Assembly: GCA_002849045.2 (NCBI GenBank)
Contig: NCRO01000617.1
Span: 1-8,161, forward strand
Source: Candidatus Sediminicultor secundus
GTDB lineage: Bacteria > Atribacterota > JS1 > SB-45 > 34-128
Reading direction: 5' to 3'
Length of the DNA stretch: 8,161 nt
The notes below the pieces were generated by a model. The model searched no databases. It saw nothing but the letters and a program-made list of their open reading frames with translations, and was not told the origin of the DNA. Every line of letters begins with the position of its first letter. Within the stretch, counting starts at the first letter, position 1. Made by a program: the position numbers and the translations under genes. Below are positions 6,269-8,161 of the stretch, piece after piece.

Positions 6269-6334
6269 TATTCCAAACACGTATTTATCGTCAAATTTGA
6301 TTCGGTACTAATTAGGACATGGATTTTGTCATGA

Positions 6335-7114
6335 TTAATACCCATATGATAGAGTACCTCCATCAACGGCAAAATCTTGACCGGTTATATATTTCGCGCC
6401 ATTACTAAGCAAAAATAATACCATTGCTCCAATATCCTTTGTTTCACCAAACCTATGTAAAGGCATACGATTTAATATCTTTTTCTTTCTTTCTTCATCC
6501 ATAACCTGCTGTGTCATCTTAGAAGGAAACCATCCTGGTGCAACAGAATTAACCAACATGTTATCATTTACCCATTCAACAGCAAGACCTCGTGTAATTC
6601 CCAGTACAGCTGCTTTTGTCGAACAGTAAGGTACTACTTCAGAAAACCCCAGGTGAGCTGCCATAGAAGATATGTTCACAATACGCCCAATAAACTTTGA
6701 TTCTTTTAAATAAGGATACGCAAATTGCGACAAGTAAAAAACAGCATCCACATTTACCTTATGAATAAAATCCCACTGGTCTAAATCAAATTTTTCTGCT
6801 TTTCCCTTATAGGTAATGCCCGCATTATTAACTAAAAAATCTAAACCTTCCTCATTTCCTATTTCTGTAATTAATTTTTTTGCTTCATTTTTTCCAGTTA
6901 TATCTAAGGGGACATGAATAATGTTTTTATTTGTGGGATGAGATTCATCTTCTACTTTCCCTGTTCTGCTAACAGCATAAACCTTAGCCCCTGCATCTGC
7001 AAGCAATAAAGAAATTGCGAGACCTATTCCCTTTGATCCACCTGTAACAATTCCCACTCTTCCCTCTAAAGAAAATAATTCAATTAATGTGTCTATTATT
7101 TTTTTTGCCATCAT
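6335..7114 (-). CDS. SDR family oxidoreductase coupled to the acid-sugar dehydratase gene
   Basis: Classical short-chain dehydrogenase of 259 residues with a 15-20 residue N-terminal lead before the first strand. The cofactor loop TGGSKGIG is at residues 24-31. Strand 2 ends AVSRTG, with Arg50 instead of an acidic residue, which suggests NADP(H) rather than NAD(H). NNAG is at 96-99, Asn121 in KVNVD, Ser150 in NISSMAAH, and YCSTK gives Tyr163 and Lys167. VAPGWF (191-196) and the C-terminal DGG complete the family pattern. Its ATG overlaps the TGA of the upstream dehydratase (ATGA at 7114-7111), so the two are translationally coupled; a second ATG follows at once. In L-fuconate and L-rhamnonate pathways such an SDR oxidises the 2-keto-3-deoxy acid made by an enolase-superfamily dehydratase. 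The same job is a reasonable inference here. It is clearly different from the SDR at 2689-3435, including in predicted cofactor. Confidence 0.87.
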   Translation of the reverse strand: MMAKKIIDTLIELFSLEGRVGIVTGGSKGIGLAISLLLADAGAKVYAVSRTGKVEDESHPTNKNIIHVPLDITGKNEAKKLITEIGNEEGLDFLVNNAGITYKGKAEKFDLDQWDFIHKVNVDAVFYLSQFAYPYLKESKFIGRIVNISSMAAHLGFSEVVPYCSTKAAVLGITRGLAVEWVNDNMLVNSVAPGWFPSKMTQQVMDEERKKKILNRMPLHRFGETKDIGAMVLFLLSNGAKYITGQDFAVDGGTLSYGY

Positions 7115-8160
7115 TTAACCTCATGTAAAGACGCTTCTTTGAATTTAAATCCCCACCCTGCAATTTCACGTGGAACCGCATACCCATTATCAATTTTCAT
7201 TGGCTCGTCAATAATTTTATCAATCCAGTCAAAGGACTCTGCACCATAACCGTTTGAGATGGTACATAAAAGTGGAACATCATAATCTTTATAAAAATGC
7301 GGCAATACCGGTATATTGTATCCATTCGCAATCGCAGCTGAATTTCTCCACTCTTCTACACCACCAATACGGATAATATCAGGCTGCCACAAATCTATTG
7401 CATTTCTTCTAATAAGCTCTTTTAGTGGCTCGCAGTTGTATTCCCTTTCGCCCATAGCCAAAGAAATGGATGTTTTCCTTTTAAGTGTTTCATAGCCTGC
7501 AAAATTAGTGTTGAGAATGGGTTCTTCGAACCAATGAATGCCAATTTTCGAAGCTTCTTTAGAAAGTTTTAAGGCTGTTGGAACATCTAATCCTTGATTT
7601 GCATCCATCATAATCTTAATATCTGTTCCTACCGCTTCTCTAACCTTTCTTAGTCTTTCTATGTCCCGTTCAATTTCTTTAGAACCTACTTTTATCTTAA
7701 CAGCTTTAAAGCCTCTTGATTTATAGTTTAGCACTTCATCTATTAATTCATTATCACTGTATGAAAGCCATCCTCCACTTCCATAAATGGGAACTTTTCG
7801 CACTTTACTTCCAAATATTTTCCATATTGGCTGATTTAATGTTTTCCCCCATGCGTCCCACATGGCAACATTAAGAATAGCCAAGCCCCATCTTTGCAAT
7901 CCCAAATTTCCAAAATATTCTGCATTAACTTCAAAATCATGTTTAATTTTTACTGTTTCGTAGACATTGTAACCAACTGCAAAATTCTTGATATCTTTTA
8001 AAGCCCCTAAAATTGCATTTGGGGAATAATGAAAAGATAACAAGTATCCTTGCCCTATAATCCCAGATTTCAGTTTTATTTCAATTATAAAAAAAGATAT
8101 TTTAGAAATATTATGTGTAGCATCCGCTATCGGTTTTGTAATCTTAGAAATAGCTTTATA
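7111..8160 (-). CDS. Mandelate racemase/muconate lactonizing family enzyme, probable acid-sugar dehydratase, 5' end outside window
   Basis: Enolase-superfamily enzyme of the mandelate racemase (MR) subgroup, predicted to abstract the proton alpha to a carboxylate and dehydrate an aldonate or aldarate to a 2-keto-3-deoxy acid. The frame stays open to the window edge: 39 codons lie upstream of the TTG at 8043-8041 and encode a normal family N-terminal capping region (KPIADATHNISKI, then SGIIGQGY). The gene is therefore partial and the TTG is not its start. With 349 visible residues, only some 10-20 are missing. Visible-fragment numbering: KxK at 155 and 157, metal ligands Asp186 (DANQ), Glu212 (FEEP) and Glu238 (GERE), the Asp261/His288 dyad (QPDII, PHFY) and Glu308. 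Spacings equal those of K164, K166, D195, E221, E247, D270, H297 and E317 in Pseudomonas mandelate racemase. All the machinery is thus present. Substrate is undetermined; galactonate, gluconate, talarate/galactarate or fuconate types are candidates. The downstream SDR overlaps by 4 bases. Confidence 0.9.
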   Translation of the reverse strand, partial: YKAISKITKPIADATHNISKISFFIIEIKLKSGIIGQGYLLSFHYSPNAILGALKDIKNFAVGYNVYETVKIKHDFEVNAEYFGNLGLQRWGLAILNVAMWDAWGKTLNQPIWKIFGSKVRKVPIYGSGGWLSYSDNELIDEVLNYKSRGFKAVKIKVGSKEIERDIERLRKVREAVGTDIKIMMDANQGLDVPTALKLSKEASKIGIHWFEEPILNTNFAGYETLKRKTSISLAMGEREYNCEPLKELIRRNAIDLWQPDIIRIGGVEEWRNSAAIANGYNIPVLPHFYKDYDVPLLCTISNGYGAESFDWIDKIIDEPMKIDNGYAVPREIAGWGFKFKEASLHEVK

Positions 8161-8161
8161 T

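Noticed and set aside
6289..6294. TTGACG as -35 box for the epimerase gene
   Set aside because: The hexamers at 16-18 bases downstream (for example ATAACG) do not resemble a -10 box, and the good TATAAT is too far away.
5746..6334. Three small + strand open frames of 61-74 codons over the epimerase gene and its leader
   Set aside because: Antisense shadows of a strongly supported enzyme; rich in Phe/Ser/Leu as expected from reverse A-rich coding, without ribosome binding sites.
8041..8043. TTG as the start of the mandelate racemase-like gene
   Set aside because: The frame stays open for 39 more codons to the window edge and encodes the expected family N-terminal capping region.
1..8161. CRISPR array, tRNA/rRNA genes, toxin-antitoxin or phage defence genes
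   Set aside because: No spaced direct repeats, cloverleaf or rRNA-like sequence and no such protein motifs were seen; nearly all coding space is sugar-acid metabolism.

Overview
The window is an 8.2-kb stretch of AT-rich bacterial DNA given over to catabolism of hexuronates and other acid sugars. Low G+C, strong AGGAGG-type ribosome binding sites, a TAXI-type TRAP transporter subunit, a KDPG aldolase with a C-terminal VOC domain and a UxaE-type tagaturonate epimerase together suggest an anaerobic sugar fermenter. Atribacterota, Thermotogota or a clostridial Firmicute would all fit. This placement is an inference from gene content; there is no rRNA or other phylogenetic marker here.

Left half (1-4450, all + strand): the 3' part of a KDPG/KHG aldolase, a PfkB-type 2-keto-3-deoxygluconate (KDG) kinase, a D-2-hydroxyacid dehydrogenase, an SDR oxidoreductase, and a secreted TAXI solute-binding protein. 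The first four are closely spaced and look like one operon. KdgK and Eda form the lower KDG pathway (KDG to KDPG to pyruvate plus glyceraldehyde-3-phosphate). The two dehydrogenases probably interconvert oxidised sugar acids that enter at KDG.

Right half (4375-8161, all - strand; read from 8161 leftwards): an enolase-superfamily (mandelate racemase type) acid-sugar dehydratase that runs off the window, a translationally coupled SDR, a sugar isomerase/epimerase of the tagatose 3-epimerase fold, and, after a 440-bp AT-rich regulatory gap, the N-terminal third of a tagaturonate epimerase (UxaE-like).

The halves meet tail to tail near 4435-4444. Both the TAXI gene and the uxaE-like gene stop resembling their families within a few bases of each other. 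Each then reads a short, non-homologous tail made of the other gene's antisense strand. This is a rearrangement breakpoint, an amplification chimera or a misassembly. It also leaves the TAXI protein without a visible TRAP permease. The 440-bp gap holds a good sigma70-like promoter for uxaE with a perfect inverted repeat over the expected start site, further palindromes, and a small G+C-rich island of unknown origin.

I see no defence system, CRISPR array, structural RNA gene or intact mobile element. Apart from the breakpoint, the main interest is the dehydratase-SDR-epimerase cluster of undetermined substrate and the regulatory gap.
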